Source of the DNA: Palsa-360 sp963710315
Lineage (GTDB): Bacteria; Acidobacteriota; Terriglobia; Acidiferrales; UBA7541
Assembly: GCA_963710315.1 (NCBI GenBank)
Contig: CAVPZW010000009.1
Location: forward strand, 434,001-498,000
Direction: 5' to 3'
Length of the DNA stretch: 64,000 bases
The stretch's first letter is position 1; each line of letters opens with the position of its first letter. Shown piece after piece: positions 17,198-26,746 of the stretch. The position numbers were made by a program, and so were the translations under genes. The notes under the pieces are model-generated. The model saw only the letters and a list, made by a program, of their open reading frames with translations, did not search any database and had not been told where the DNA came from.

Positions 17198-18232
17198 CTA
17201 CGGAATCACCGCGACTTTCATTTCGCCGTTGCGGTGCTTCATGTGCTCGAACATTTTCGGAAGTTCGGTGAGCGGAATTTCCGCATTCACGAAATCGCTG
17301 GAACGGATTTCGCCGCTGGACACGCTTTCCAGCGCTTCTCGAATGAACCGCGGCGTGTGATGGAAGGTGGACTTGATAGTGATCTCCGAATAGTGCAGCG
17401 AGTTCGGGTCCACCGCCACCTGCGTGCCGCGCGGGCAGCCTCCGAAAAGATTGACCGTGCCGCCTCGGCGCACCATTTGCAGCGCCCATTCCCAGGTTTG
17501 CGCCGTGCCCACCGCTTCGATCACGGAGTCCGCGCCGCGCCCGCCTTCGGTCAGTTGACGCACCGTTTGCGCCACGTCGCTCAGGTCCGGCGCGATGAAC
17601 GCCGCGCGCGCGCCGAATTGTTCGGCCGCGCGAATTTGATTGGGCCGCTTTCCAAGGGCAATCACATTGACGCCACGATTGGCCAGCACACGAATGAATT
17701 TCAATCCAATGGGGCCGCAGCCGATTACCACGGTCGTGTCGCCCGGTTGAATGCCGGTTTCGTGAATCCCGCGTAGCACGCAAGCCAGCGGCTCAACCAT
17801 TGCCGCATCCTGAAAGGAAACGTGCTCGGGGATCACCAGCATGTTCTGCCGCACAATTCGCCCGGGAATGCGGATATATTCCGCGTAAGCGCCATTGTTA
17901 AAGAGCAGGTCCTCGCAAAGATTGCTCTGCCCCTTGCGGCAAAACAGGCAGACGGTGCAAGGCGCGGAATTTGAGGGGACCACGCGTGCGCCCACCTTCA
18001 GTCCGCCATTCACGTCGGCTCCGAGGGTTTCCACGATGCCGGCAAGCTCGTGCCCGAATACGGCGGGCGGCGTAATCATTCGCGCGTGGTATCCCCGTTT
18101 CCAGACTTTCAAATCCGTGCCGCAGGTCAAGGCGACTTTTACGCGAATCAACGCCTCGTCCGCGGCGAGCCTGGGGATGTCCACGCTCTCGATCTTCAGA
18201 TTCTCGCTTCCATATAAAATGGCAGCGGTCAT
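17198..18232 (-). CDS. Zinc-dependent medium-chain dehydrogenase (second of pair)
   Basis: A 344-residue MDR-family protein. The catalytic zinc site is visible as CGTD and GHE. The structural zinc loop has four cysteines in CTVCLFCRKGQSNLC, and the Rossmann motif is VIGCGPIGL. It is most like sorbitol/threonine-type dehydrogenases, but substrate cannot be read from sequence. The start MTAAILYG fits the family; a longer in-frame version overlaps the upstream gene. It sits directly after a second MDR gene inside the hopanoid cluster, so a role in hopanoid side-chain metabolism is possible but unproven. Confidence 0.85.
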   Translation of the reverse strand: MTAAILYGSENLKIESVDIPRLAADEALIRVKVALTCGTDLKVWKRGYHARMITPPAVFGHELAGIVETLGADVNGGLKVGARVVPSNSAPCTVCLFCRKGQSNLCEDLLFNNGAYAEYIRIPGRIVRQNMLVIPEHVSFQDAAMVEPLACVLRGIHETGIQPGDTTVVIGCGPIGLKFIRVLANRGVNVIALGKRPNQIRAAEQFGARAAFIAPDLSDVAQTVRQLTEGGRGADSVIEAVGTAQTWEWALQMVRRGGTVNLFGGCPRGTQVAVDPNSLHYSEITIKSTFHHTPRFIREALESVSSGEIRSSDFVNAEIPLTELPKMFEHMKHRNGEMKVAVIP

Positions 18233-18267
18233 GTGACCGTTTTTTCGGCCGAACTGTTCGCTTCTAT

Positions 18268-19371
18268 TCAAGGATGAATCACCACTTTTAGAGAATCTCC
18301 TACTGGGCGGGCCGCCAGCTTCAGCGCCCGGTCCATATCTTCCAATGAAAATCGGTGCGAGATCAAATTCTTCACAGGCAGCTTGCGCGTAAAGATTAGC
18401 TGCGCAGCCTGGCTTGCCCTGTCAATTGCGGCGCTATAGCTGCCCAAAATTTCCTTTTCCTCGACGCCCACCGCCGCCGCCGGAAACTCGATCTTCATCA
18501 GCGGATCGTTCTGCGCAAACAGCAGCACGCGTCCTCCCGGCCTGGCCAGGCTGAGCGCATCCTTCAACGCAGCGGGAATCGGCACGGCCACCAGCACAAC
18601 GTCCGCTCCGCGGCCCTCGGCACGCGCAGCAATTTCTTCCGCCAACCGGCCCTCGCGCGGGTCCACAGCATGATCCACGCCCAGCGACAGGCTCTTTGCG
18701 CGCCGCTCCGGCATGGGATCGCTGCCAATCACTGTCGCGCCCTCCAGCTTCGAGAGCATCGCCAGAAGCAGCCCAATGGGGCCCAGTCCCATGACCACTA
18801 CTGTATCACCTGCGGCCACGCGAGCCTTCTCCACTGCTTTGATGCACGTATTGACCGGTTCGATAAAAGAAGCTTCGTCGAATGTAATGTCGTCCGGCAC
18901 GGCCACCATGCCGCGCTCGGCCACCCACGGCATGGCGCGCACGAACTGCGCGAAACCTCCGCCGTTAGGATCGAAACCGGCGGTAAGGCCGACTTTCTTG
19001 TAGCCCGGGCATTGCGAAAACAGGCGCCGGTCACAATAAAAACAGGCGCCGCAAGGAACGTGATGAAAGCTCATGACGCGGTCGCCTACCTTCCACTTGG
19101 TAACTCCCGATCCGACAGCGACGACTGTTCCGGAAACTTCGTGCCCAAAAATCTGAGGGGGCGCGACAAATCCGTGCTCAATTTTCTTCAGGTCCGTGCC
19201 GCAAATTCCGCAGGCCGCCACGCGGATCAACACTTCCCCCGCCGAAATAGCCGGCACGGGGACGGTTTCCACCACCACATTTCCCTTGCCGCGATACACC
19301 GCGGCGCGCATCGTGGACGGCACGGGCTGCGCCGCTCGTGAAGGCTCCAGAACGATTCCCGACTGGCTCAT
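18268..19371 (-). CDS. Zinc-dependent medium-chain dehydrogenase (first of pair)
   Basis: A 367-residue MDR protein with catalytic zinc residues in CGICGTD and FGHE, a structural zinc loop PCGACFYCDRRLFSQC and Rossmann motif VMGLGPIGL. Its start overlaps the stop of hpnG by 4 bp and its stop lies next to a second MDR gene, so the three are probably co-translated. The pair are paralogs of the same layout but are clearly diverged. The natural substrate is unknown; hopanoid side-chain aldehydes or alcohols are a context-based guess. Confidence 0.87.
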   Translation of the reverse strand: MSQSGIVLEPSRAAQPVPSTMRAAVYRGKGNVVVETVPVPAISAGEVLIRVAACGICGTDLKKIEHGFVAPPQIFGHEVSGTVVAVGSGVTKWKVGDRVMSFHHVPCGACFYCDRRLFSQCPGYKKVGLTAGFDPNGGGFAQFVRAMPWVAERGMVAVPDDITFDEASFIEPVNTCIKAVEKARVAAGDTVVVMGLGPIGLLLAMLSKLEGATVIGSDPMPERRAKSLSLGVDHAVDPREGRLAEEIAARAEGRGADVVLVAVPIPAALKDALSLARPGGRVLLFAQNDPLMKIEFPAAAVGVEEKEILGSYSAAIDRASQAAQLIFTRKLPVKNLISHRFSLEDMDRALKLAARPVGDSLKVVIHP

Positions 19372-20120
19372 AGGGCGGCCACCGAATCCTGCTCGACGGG
19401 AATCAGGCGATCGGCCATGTTTCCCGCAAACGCATCCAGAAAATCGGCAAGACGACGCGCCGCAAATCTGGAATCGCGAGCCAACTTCAACAAGTCCGGC
19501 AATCCAGATGGCTTCCGGAACACTTGCGACACAACACTCATCACGCGAATCTGCCCTTGGGCGTCGCGCGCGCGCTCAAAATCGTACGGCATATCGAAAT
19601 CCGCGGTGTCGCTTATGGCTCGAATGGCAACCGCGGGTATGCCGCAGCGCGCTGCCTCCGCAAGGATTGTGTAGCTTTCCATATCGACCGCTTCCGCCTG
19701 GCTCCCAAGCTGCCTCTTCTGCTCGGCCCGCGCCACAAGCGTTCTGGAAGTCGCCATGCGCTCAATTTGCCGCGCCCCGCAATCCACCGCGCTGGAAAGC
19801 AGTTCGCGATGGCTGGCCACGGCCACGGGCTCTCCCACTTCGCTTACCAGGCGCGCAACCAGAACGTCTCCCGCAACATGCTGGCTTCGCAAAGATCCCG
19901 CGAGGCCAGTAGAAATGCAAATATCGGGCCTGTAGCCGAAAGATCTCTGCGCGGCCTTCAGCGCATGCTCCTGCCCCATTCCGGTCAGGACCGCGCGGAC
20001 CCGCGCCCCGCCGAACGTCGCTTCAAACACCGGCCAGTCTCCGGGCATGCGCATAAAATTTCTTCGACGCTGCCACGGCGCAAATTCTGTTTGCACCGCG
20101 AATGTAACCAATATTTTCAT
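19368..20120 (-). CDS. hpnG: Hopanoid-associated nucleoside phosphorylase HpnG
   Basis: A 250-residue member of the PNP/UDP phosphorylase fold. Typical features are the N-terminal MKILVTFAVQTEF, TGMGQEHA (phosphate/nucleoside region), STGLAGSL, and the ribose-binding motif AVDMESYTILAEA followed by IRAISDTAD. In characterised hopanoid pathways HpnG removes adenine from adenosylhopane to give ribosylhopane. Position between hpnA and the dehydrogenases, downstream of hpnH, matches that role. The Met before KILVTF is taken as start; a GTG four codons upstream is possible. Confidence 0.88.
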   Translation of the reverse strand: MKILVTFAVQTEFAPWQRRRNFMRMPGDWPVFEATFGGARVRAVLTGMGQEHALKAAQRSFGYRPDICISTGLAGSLRSQHVAGDVLVARLVSEVGEPVAVASHRELLSSAVDCGARQIERMATSRTLVARAEQKRQLGSQAEAVDMESYTILAEAARCGIPAVAIRAISDTADFDMPYDFERARDAQGQIRVMSVVSQVFRKPSGLPDLLKLARDSRFAARRLADFLDAFAGNMADRLIPVEQDSVAAL

Positions 20121-20136
20121 GGACCCCAACACTCAA

Positions 20137-21162
20137 TTAAGCCGCGCGCGCGCCGGCAACTGCCGGCATGCGTCCCGCAGCCACATAACCATTCGATTCG
20201 TACCAGGCGGCCGCGCGCTCGATGGCGGCCTCAATCGGCCCCGGCGCAAAGCCGAGCTCACGCTCCGCCTTCGACGCGTCCACAAACATCTTGTGCCTGG
20301 CCATGCGCACGCCTTCCAACGGGATTTGCGGCTCGCGGCCCAGCAGTCGCGAGAGTCCCGCATCCACGCATCCGGCAGCATAGGCCACAGCATAGGGAAT
20401 TTTCCACCGCGGCGCTGTGCGCCCGCTGGCCGCGGCCAGCATGTCCAGCATTTGCTTCAGCGTCAGATTGCGTCCGCCCAGGATATAGCGCTCGCCCACT
20501 CGCCCGCTTTCCGCGGCCAGCAAGTGCCCGCGCGCGCAATCCTCCACAGGGACAAAGTTCAATCCCGTATCCACGTAGCCGGGCATGCGCCCATTCAGAA
20601 AATCGACCATGATTTTTCCGGTCGGCGTGGGCTTCCAGTCTCCGGGGCCAACGGGAGTGGTCGGATTGACGATCACTACCGGCAAGTCGGCCTGCGCCGC
20701 GCTCAGGGCGCATTGCTCGGCCTCGAATTTTGAGCGCTTGTAGTGGCCAATCATTTCGCTCACGGACGATTGCGTCGTTTCGTTGGGCAAATCGCCTTCG
20801 CGCGGAACAGCTATCGTCGCAACGGTGCTGGTGTACACAAATTTCTCAACGCCCGCGCTCTTCGCCGCATCCAGCAGGTTTCGCGTCCCAGTCACATTCG
20901 ATTCGTAAATTTCCCTGGGATCGCGGGCCCACAGCCGGTAATCCGCGGCGACATGAAAAACACGCTTCACGCTCGACATTGCGCGATCCAGCGACGAACG
21001 GTCGCGCAAATCTCCCTGGAAGCGCTCTGCATCGAGCCCTTCCAGCGCGCGCAGGTCGCTCGACGGGCGCACCAGAACCCGCACTTCTTCCCCACGCGCC
21101 AGCAATGCGCGGGCAACGTGGCTGCCGAGAAAACCTGTCGCGCCGGTGACCAGCGTTTTCAT
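20137..21162 (-). CDS. hpnA: Hopanoid-associated sugar epimerase/dehydratase HpnA
   Basis: A 341-residue NAD-dependent extended short-chain dehydrogenase. It has the Rossmann motif TGATGFLGSHVA at the N-terminus, the catalytic YKRSKFEAE (Tyr-x3-Lys) near residue 150, and the VNPTTPVGPGDWKPTPTG signature of hopanoid-associated epimerases. Start ATG at 21162 overlaps the hpnH stop by 4 bp, and the long upstream in-frame extension is only a shadow of hpnH. HpnA proteins are conserved in hopanoid clusters, but their exact reaction is not settled. Confidence 0.9.
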   Translation of the reverse strand: MKTLVTGATGFLGSHVARALLARGEEVRVLVRPSSDLRALEGLDAERFQGDLRDRSSLDRAMSSVKRVFHVAADYRLWARDPREIYESNVTGTRNLLDAAKSAGVEKFVYTSTVATIAVPREGDLPNETTQSSVSEMIGHYKRSKFEAEQCALSAAQADLPVVIVNPTTPVGPGDWKPTPTGKIMVDFLNGRMPGYVDTGLNFVPVEDCARGHLLAAESGRVGERYILGGRNLTLKQMLDMLAAASGRTAPRWKIPYAVAYAAGCVDAGLSRLLGREPQIPLEGVRMARHKMFVDASKAERELGFAPGPIEAAIERAAAWYESNGYVAAGRMPAVAGARAA

Positions 21163-22301
21163 AGCACCCGCAGTCTTCCGTCCGAAGAAACCAAATCCGT
21201 GTTCGATGGAGGAGGTGGCATCAGCGTCGTGCCTCCACCGGAATGCCCGTTCGTCGGCGGCTCCTTGGATGCGTTGCGATCGGGGTTGCCCCCCATGTGT
21301 CCGCCAAATTGCCATTTCAGCATGGTCCAGGTATCGCCCAAATGGCGCTTTGCGCCCAGCACGGGTGTGGTTTCAAATCCCACATGCATCATGCAATCGG
21401 CGCAGCGCGGATCGTTCCCAGGACCGTATTTTTCCCAGGGCGTCTGATCGATCATTTCGCGGTAAGTGCCGTAGTGATTGTCCGTAATCACGTAGCATGG
21501 GCCTTTCCAGCCGCGCGGATTGTAGGTCGGCGTGCCCCATGCCGTGCATTCCAGTTCGCGCCCACCCTTCAAGAAGTCAAGATAGATCGGCGAAACCATC
21601 AAGTTGTACTTATCCAGTAACGCGGTGGCCTCGCGGAATTTCTCGCGAATGTCCTCGCGCGTCATAAAGATGTCCGAAGTCTGCACCGCCGAATAGCCGT
21701 AAGCGGGCGCGAGCATATACCCGTCCACTCCCAGCGTGTCCAGATAGGCGTACAGGTCGGCAATTTCGTTCAGGTCCGTTTCCTTGTAGATGGTGGTGTT
21801 GGAGCAGACCAGGAAGCCCGCGGCCTTGGCGGCCTTGATTCCCTCGATGGCCTCGCGGAACACGCCGTCGCGCTCCACGCACAGGTCGTGCGTCTTCTCC
21901 AGCCCGTCCAAATGCACGTTGAAGAAGAAGCTGGAAGTGGGCTTGAATTCGTGTAGCCGCTTCCTAATAAACATGCCGTTGGTGCAAAGAATGATGTGCC
22001 GCCCGCGATCCAGAATTTCCTTGGACAGCCTGCCAATCTCCGGATAAATCATGGGCTCGCCGCCGCAGATGGAAACGATAGGCGCGCCGCACTCATCCGA
22101 AGCCGCCAGGCACTGCTCCACGGTCATAATTTCGTTAATCGTCAACTTGTACTCACGGATGCGCCCGCAGCCCGTGCAGGTCAGATTGCAGGCGTGCAGC
22201 GGCTCCAGCATCATGACCATGGGAAATTTCTTGGTGCCGCGAAAGCGCTGTCCGGCCACGTACTTTGCGAGGTTCGCGGTCATCTTAATCGGATATCTCA
22301 A
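21159..22301 (-). CDS. hpnH: Adenosylhopene transferase HpnH (radical SAM)
   Basis: A 380-residue radical SAM enzyme. The [4Fe-4S] motif is CNLTCTGC (Cys38, Cys42, Cys45), followed by CGGEPMIYPEI and a C-terminal Cys-containing segment with CADCMMHVGFE. HpnH attaches a 5'-deoxyadenosyl group to diploptene, starting C35 hopanoid side chains. It lies 9 bp downstream of the squalene-hopene cyclase and overlaps hpnA by 4 bp. Its presence with hpnG shows the strain should make extended hopanoids, not only diploptene. The last 45 residues are Pro/Gly-rich and beyond the usual family end. Confidence 0.94.
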   Translation of the reverse strand: MRYPIKMTANLAKYVAGQRFRGTKKFPMVMMLEPLHACNLTCTGCGRIREYKLTINEIMTVEQCLAASDECGAPIVSICGGEPMIYPEIGRLSKEILDRGRHIILCTNGMFIRKRLHEFKPTSSFFFNVHLDGLEKTHDLCVERDGVFREAIEGIKAAKAAGFLVCSNTTIYKETDLNEIADLYAYLDTLGVDGYMLAPAYGYSAVQTSDIFMTREDIREKFREATALLDKYNLMVSPIYLDFLKGGRELECTAWGTPTYNPRGWKGPCYVITDNHYGTYREMIDQTPWEKYGPGNDPRCADCMMHVGFETTPVLGAKRHLGDTWTMLKWQFGGHMGGNPDRNASKEPPTNGHSGGGTTLMPPPPSNTDLVSSDGRLRVL

Positions 22302-22310
22302 TTCACTCTC

Positions 22311-24320
22311 CTAAGCGTTCTGCCGGTCAAATTCACGCGGTTGCACCGTCAATCCACAAAACTGGGCGATCCCGCCTGCCGTATTGCGATACCTTGCCAG
22401 CGCGTACAACGGAAAATAATTTCGATACAGATGATATTTCAAATAAAACACGCAGGGAAATCCAGTCCCCGTGAATTCCTTCTCCGCCCACGAACCGTCG
22501 GCCTGCTGCTGCTCCACCAGGTGAGTCACGGCGCGCGCAATTGCCGGGTCGCCGACTTCCGAAGCCGCCAGCAATCCGATCAGCCCCCACGCGGTTTGCG
22601 ACGCAGTGCTGGAGCCCTTGCCCTTAAGCGCCGGATCATAATAGGAAGCGATGGATTCGCCAAATCCGCCGTCGGAATTTTGCACCGAGCGCAGCCATCC
22701 CACGGCGCGCTGACAATAATCTCGCGCTGTCAGAGCGACGGTTTCGAGCGCGCGCAGCACGCCGCTCGTCCCATAAACGTAATTCACGCCCCAGCGTCCA
22801 AACCATGGCCCTTCTTCGGTCTGATCTTTTAATAAGAATTTCACAGCCCGCTGGATCGCCGGATGCGTTGACGGCCATCCATAGCGGCCAAGGCACTCCA
22901 CAACGCGCGCGGTCACATCCGCGGTGGACGGATCGATCATGGCGTTGTGATCGGCAAACGGAATATTGCACAGGAATTGGCGATCATTGTTGTGATCGAA
23001 TGCGCCCCAACCGCCATCGTCGTTCTGCATCGCCAGCAGCCAGGTGAGGCCACGGCGAATGGCCGCTTCCATGCGCGCCTTGTCCGGATAGTCCACGCGC
23101 TGCAGCGCCATCAGCACGAATGCCGTGTCGTCCACATCGGGATAGAAATCGTTGCGGAACTCGAACGCCCATCCTCCTGGCATCACTCCGGGAGTCTTGA
23201 GCATCCAGTCGCCCGAGCCGCAAATCTGTTTCTTGAGCAGCCAGCCGGCCGCTTCCACCAGCGCCGGATGATTGGGCGGCAATCCCGCCTCTTCCAGCGC
23301 CACCATGGCAATGGCGGTATCCCAAACGGGCGAAACACACGGCGAAACGCGAATGGTATCGCCTTCCTCAATTTCAAATCTGGAGAATTCGCTGATTTCA
23401 CGCGCGGTGAGCGGATCGTCCGGCGAATGGCCGAGCGCGACCAGCGCAAAAATCGCGTTCATCATGGCCGGATAAATCGCCGCCAAACCTTCGCTGCGTT
23501 CCAGGTGCTCGAACATCCATTCCCGCGCCTGCCGCAGCGCCCGTTGCCGCAAGGGTTTCCAGGGCACGCGCTCGTATAATTTCAGGCCGCGATCCAGCGC
23601 CAGGAAAAAATTCCGCCAGCTGAACAGTTCCTTGTCCCAGCTCAGCGCCAGCGCTTTGCCGGAAGGATCCCGGTACAATTCATCCACGCAAATTCCGCCC
23701 GGAACGCTGAAGCGCGGCTTATGCGCATAGAGAATTGTGAGAGGAATCACAATTCCGCGCGTCCAGGACGACATTTCGTAAATGTTAATCGCGAACCAAT
23801 TGGGCAGCAGCATCAGCTCCGGCGGAATTGCGGGAACCATGTCCCAACCAACCGCGCCGACCAGCGCCAGATAAAGCCGCGTGTACGAATTTGCAGATTC
23901 CAGGCCGCCAAGTTCGTGCACCCGTTTGGCCGCTCGCTTCAAGTGGTCGCAATCGCGTGCGTCTCCGGCTAGGCATAAAGCCACATACGCCTTGATCGTG
24001 GCGTTCAGTTCAGACGGCCCGCCGTAATAAATATTCCAGCCGCCATCCTCAAGTTGCCGTCTCCGGACGTAGTTGGCCAGCTTGGCAATCCGCTCTGGAT
24101 TGGCCTTATTGATGACTTGCAAATAGAAAATGTAATCGGACTCGAGGGTCGTGTCTGCCTCGAGTTCTCCCATCCAGTAACCTTCAGATGCCTGCAAGGA
24201 AAGCAGATAATTCACACCACGGTCAATGGTCTCGGAGAGGCGCTCCGACATCACCGCGAGCACGCCCGTACTTCGGGTCCCGCCGGATTCATCAAATTGA
24301 ACGCGCGTTCCTAAAGCCAT
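22311..24320 (-). CDS. shc: Squalene-hopene cyclase
   Basis: A 669-residue protein of the SHC family. The catalytic acid motif is DVDDTA at residues 395-400, and repeated QW motifs include EDGGWNIYYG near 92, PGGWAFEF near 381, NDDGGWGAFD, NSDGGFGES and QADGSW. SHC folds squalene into the pentacyclic hopene/hopanol in one step, on the inner membrane face. It is the first gene of the minus-strand hopanoid set, so the operon promoter probably lies in the 267-bp gap above it. Length and motifs are complete. Confidence 0.96.
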   Translation of the reverse strand: MALGTRVQFDESGGTRSTGVLAVMSERLSETIDRGVNYLLSLQASEGYWMGELEADTTLESDYIFYLQVINKANPERIAKLANYVRRRQLEDGGWNIYYGGPSELNATIKAYVALCLAGDARDCDHLKRAAKRVHELGGLESANSYTRLYLALVGAVGWDMVPAIPPELMLLPNWFAINIYEMSSWTRGIVIPLTILYAHKPRFSVPGGICVDELYRDPSGKALALSWDKELFSWRNFFLALDRGLKLYERVPWKPLRQRALRQAREWMFEHLERSEGLAAIYPAMMNAIFALVALGHSPDDPLTAREISEFSRFEIEEGDTIRVSPCVSPVWDTAIAMVALEEAGLPPNHPALVEAAGWLLKKQICGSGDWMLKTPGVMPGGWAFEFRNDFYPDVDDTAFVLMALQRVDYPDKARMEAAIRRGLTWLLAMQNDDGGWGAFDHNNDRQFLCNIPFADHNAMIDPSTADVTARVVECLGRYGWPSTHPAIQRAVKFLLKDQTEEGPWFGRWGVNYVYGTSGVLRALETVALTARDYCQRAVGWLRSVQNSDGGFGESIASYYDPALKGKGSSTASQTAWGLIGLLAASEVGDPAIARAVTHLVEQQQADGSWAEKEFTGTGFPCVFYLKYHLYRNYFPLYALARYRNTAGGIAQFCGLTVQPREFDRQNA

Positions 24321-24587
24321 GGATTAGGTCCAAACCTCACAGAGTCTTTGATGCACTTGTAACTGAGAAGGTTCACGCGAATACACCAAACCGTAAGCCC
24401 TCAGTTCAATCGTGTTATGGCTTGGGATACTTCGGACAATTGCTCAGAAATGTCAGCCCGGTCCCCAAGCACCAGTACCGGGACTTCCCCATGCGTATTA
24501 TCTTCGGTCTGATGACTTGGGTCAACAGCGATTGCGCCCATTGTTTAATGCCAAGTTAGCCTGCCTAATTTCAACGAACCATGCGGC

Positions 24588-25613
24588 TTAGTCAATTTTC
24601 GCGAAAACGCTGTTTTCCAGTTTCTTGACTCTTGCCGCCAGCTCCGGCAGCCGTCCCAGCCAGGCAAATTGTTGCTTGAATTTGTCCAAAGGACGCGCCG
24701 GAGTACCCCACATGACGGCCCCGCTTCGCACAATCTTCCCGGTCGGGATGCCGGCCTGCGAGCCGACAATGGCCCCATCTTCTACCTCGCAGTGATCGCC
24801 AAGCCCGACTTGCCCGCCAAAGATAACATTCTTCCCTATCACAACAGACCCCGAGATCCCCGTTTGCGCTGCGATTACGGTGTTCTCTCCAATTTGTACG
24901 TTGTGTGCGACGTGCACGAGATTGTCCAGTTTCACTCCCGCCCCGATTTCCGTGCGATCGAGGGACCCTCGATCGATTGTGGTGTTTGCTCCAATTTCCA
25001 CGTCATCGCCAATTTCGACCCCGCCCACCTGTGGAAATTTCAAGCGCTTGCTGTCCTGCGCGACAAAGCCAAATCCATCCGATCCGATCACGGCGCCGGA
25101 ATGCAGGATCACTCGGTTGGCGAGGCAGGCGCCTGCATACAGCGTCACGCGGGGATACAGGCGGCAACCTTCCCCGATCCGCGCTCCGCGTCCAAGAAAA
25201 CAGAAAGCGCCAATCTCGCTGCCCACCCCTACCCGCACGTCGTCTTCGATCACCACATACGGGCCTACCGCGGCGCCGGGAGCAATTTGAGCCGAGGGCG
25301 CAATGACCGCGGTGGGGTGAATTCCCTTGGCGATGGGCGCAGCGGGAAGGAGCCACTCGGCGGCGCGCGCGAACTCCAGTTTGGGATTCGCCGCGCGCAG
25401 CAAAGTCTTCCCGGGAAGCGAAAGGCCGGGCGCGATCACCACGCACCTTGATGCGGAAGCGCCGGCGCGATCCACATGGCGCGGCGATTCCACATAGATT
25501 AGGTCTTCGGCGCGCGCGGATGCGGCCGATGCTACTCCGGATACGCGCGCCCCGCCATCACCTTCAAGCGAGCAGCCCAGGTAATCCGCCAGTTCTTTCA
25601 TCGTTCGTGTCAT
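24588..25613 (-). CDS. lpxD: UDP-3-O-acylglucosamine N-acyltransferase LpxD
   Basis: A 341-residue LpxD. The N-terminal uridine-binding domain (about 1-100) is followed by a left-handed beta-helix of hexapeptide repeats (IAPSAQIAPGAAVGPYV and many similar). The catalytic histidine lies in LVHVAHNVQIGENTVIAAQ. LpxD adds the N-linked hydroxyacyl chain in lipid A synthesis. The adjacent upstream gene is a late lipid A-type acyltransferase. The gap of about 270 bp to the cyclase gene downstream contains no obvious gene. The presence of LpxD supports a Gram-negative outer membrane with lipid A. Confidence 0.94.
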   Translation of the reverse strand: MTRTMKELADYLGCSLEGDGGARVSGVASAASARAEDLIYVESPRHVDRAGASASRCVVIAPGLSLPGKTLLRAANPKLEFARAAEWLLPAAPIAKGIHPTAVIAPSAQIAPGAAVGPYVVIEDDVRVGVGSEIGAFCFLGRGARIGEGCRLYPRVTLYAGACLANRVILHSGAVIGSDGFGFVAQDSKRLKFPQVGGVEIGDDVEIGANTTIDRGSLDRTEIGAGVKLDNLVHVAHNVQIGENTVIAAQTGISGSVVIGKNVIFGGQVGLGDHCEVEDGAIVGSQAGIPTGKIVRSGAVMWGTPARPLDKFKQQFAWLGRLPELAARVKKLENSVFAKID

Positions 25614-25691
25614 AAACGATTTCCCCTTCCCATGAATGCTTCTCGGAGCTTGTCGAGCTTCTTCCGTGTTCCACGGAATACCCGGCCATTT

Positions 25692-26603
25692 CTAGCCTTG
25701 CGAATTGTAGATGGGCGGTTCGCCCGGCGGGCGTGTCTTCCATCGGCGATGCACCCAAAGCCACTGGTCAGGATAGCGGCGCACGTAGTTTTCAATCACG
25801 CGCGTGAATCGCTGCGTATTTTCGCGAATATCCGCGGCATCGTCTCCGGTGCGCACGAGTTCTACTGCAGGCTCAAAGCACAGCCGATACTTGCGAATGG
25901 TGCCATCCCAATGCAGAAATCCCGGCACGACAGCGGCGCCCGTATGCATCGCGAATCGCGCCAGGCCCGCCGTGGTGCAGGCCGGAATGCCGAAAAAATC
26001 CACGAACACGCCCTCGGCCGGCTGCGTGTTGTTGTCGGCAAGAATGCCAACGGTCCCGTTCGCCGCCAACACCTTCAAGACTGCGCGCGCCGACTGATTC
26101 TTATCGATGGGCTGATTGCCGTTCGAGCATCGATATTTGGTGACCAAGGCGTCCACGCGAGGATTGTCGATGGGGCGCGCCAGAAAATGCAGCGGATGCC
26201 CGAACAGCGCCTGCGCGAAAGGAGCCAGTTCCCAGGCGCTCATGTGCCCGGTGAGAAACAAAACTCCCTTGCCCCGGGCTTTCGCCGAGGCAAAATTTTC
26301 AAAGCCGTCGAGCAGCACGGTGCGCTCGATATTGCTTTTTGTGTAGCGCGGAAAGAGGGCGAATTCCGCGCCCATCCATCCCAGTTGCCGGACCATCCCT
26401 CGGATGGCGGCGCGGCGCTGCTTCCTGTTCCACTCGGGAAACGCCAGTTTCAAGTTTTCCGACGCCGCTGCGCGCAAGCCAGGCCGCATCCAAAATAAAA
26501 AGGCCGCCGTGCGAGCGCCCACAAATCTAGCCACGGGCCGAGGCATCGCACCAATCGTCTTGAGCAGCAACCACAGCGCTGCATATTCCAGGCGTTCTCG
26601 CAC
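25692..26603 (-). CDS. Lipid A biosynthesis lauroyl-type acyltransferase (LpxL/HtrB family)
   Basis: A 303-residue membrane-associated acyltransferase. The catalytic HX4E motif is HMSAWE, and the family's substrate motif appears as FVDFFGIPACTTAGLARFA, with QWLWVHRRWKTRP near the end. Such enzymes add secondary acyl chains to Kdo2-lipid IVA. The neighbouring gene on the same strand is lpxD, which fits lipid A synthesis. The precise acyl donor and position cannot be told from sequence. Confidence 0.88.
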   Translation of the reverse strand: MRERLEYAALWLLLKTIGAMPRPVARFVGARTAAFLFWMRPGLRAAASENLKLAFPEWNRKQRRAAIRGMVRQLGWMGAEFALFPRYTKSNIERTVLLDGFENFASAKARGKGVLFLTGHMSAWELAPFAQALFGHPLHFLARPIDNPRVDALVTKYRCSNGNQPIDKNQSARAVLKVLAANGTVGILADNNTQPAEGVFVDFFGIPACTTAGLARFAMHTGAAVVPGFLHWDGTIRKYRLCFEPAVELVRTGDDAADIRENTQRFTRVIENYVRRYPDQWLWVHRRWKTRPPGEPPIYNSQG

Positions 26604-26633
26604 ACCGGGATTATAACGGGTGCGGGGAAGGAT

Positions 26634-26746
26634 CGTGATTCGTGATTTGTGATTTGGGATTCGTGACTCGCGAATGGTGCCCCCCTTTGTGAAGAGGTGG
26701 CGCGTTGCTCACGAATCACAAATCATGAATCACCAGTCACAATCTT
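26634..26746. repeat. Intergenic run of GATTCGTGATT-type short repeats in both orientations
   Basis: At 26634-26673 the words gtgattcgtgatttgtgat and gattcgtgactcgcgaat occur in sequence. At 26707-26746 the reverse-complement words cacgaatcacaaatcatgaa and similar follow. Related words reappear at 31643-31670 and 31788-31825. They form imperfect stem-loops between genes. Confidence 0.6.
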
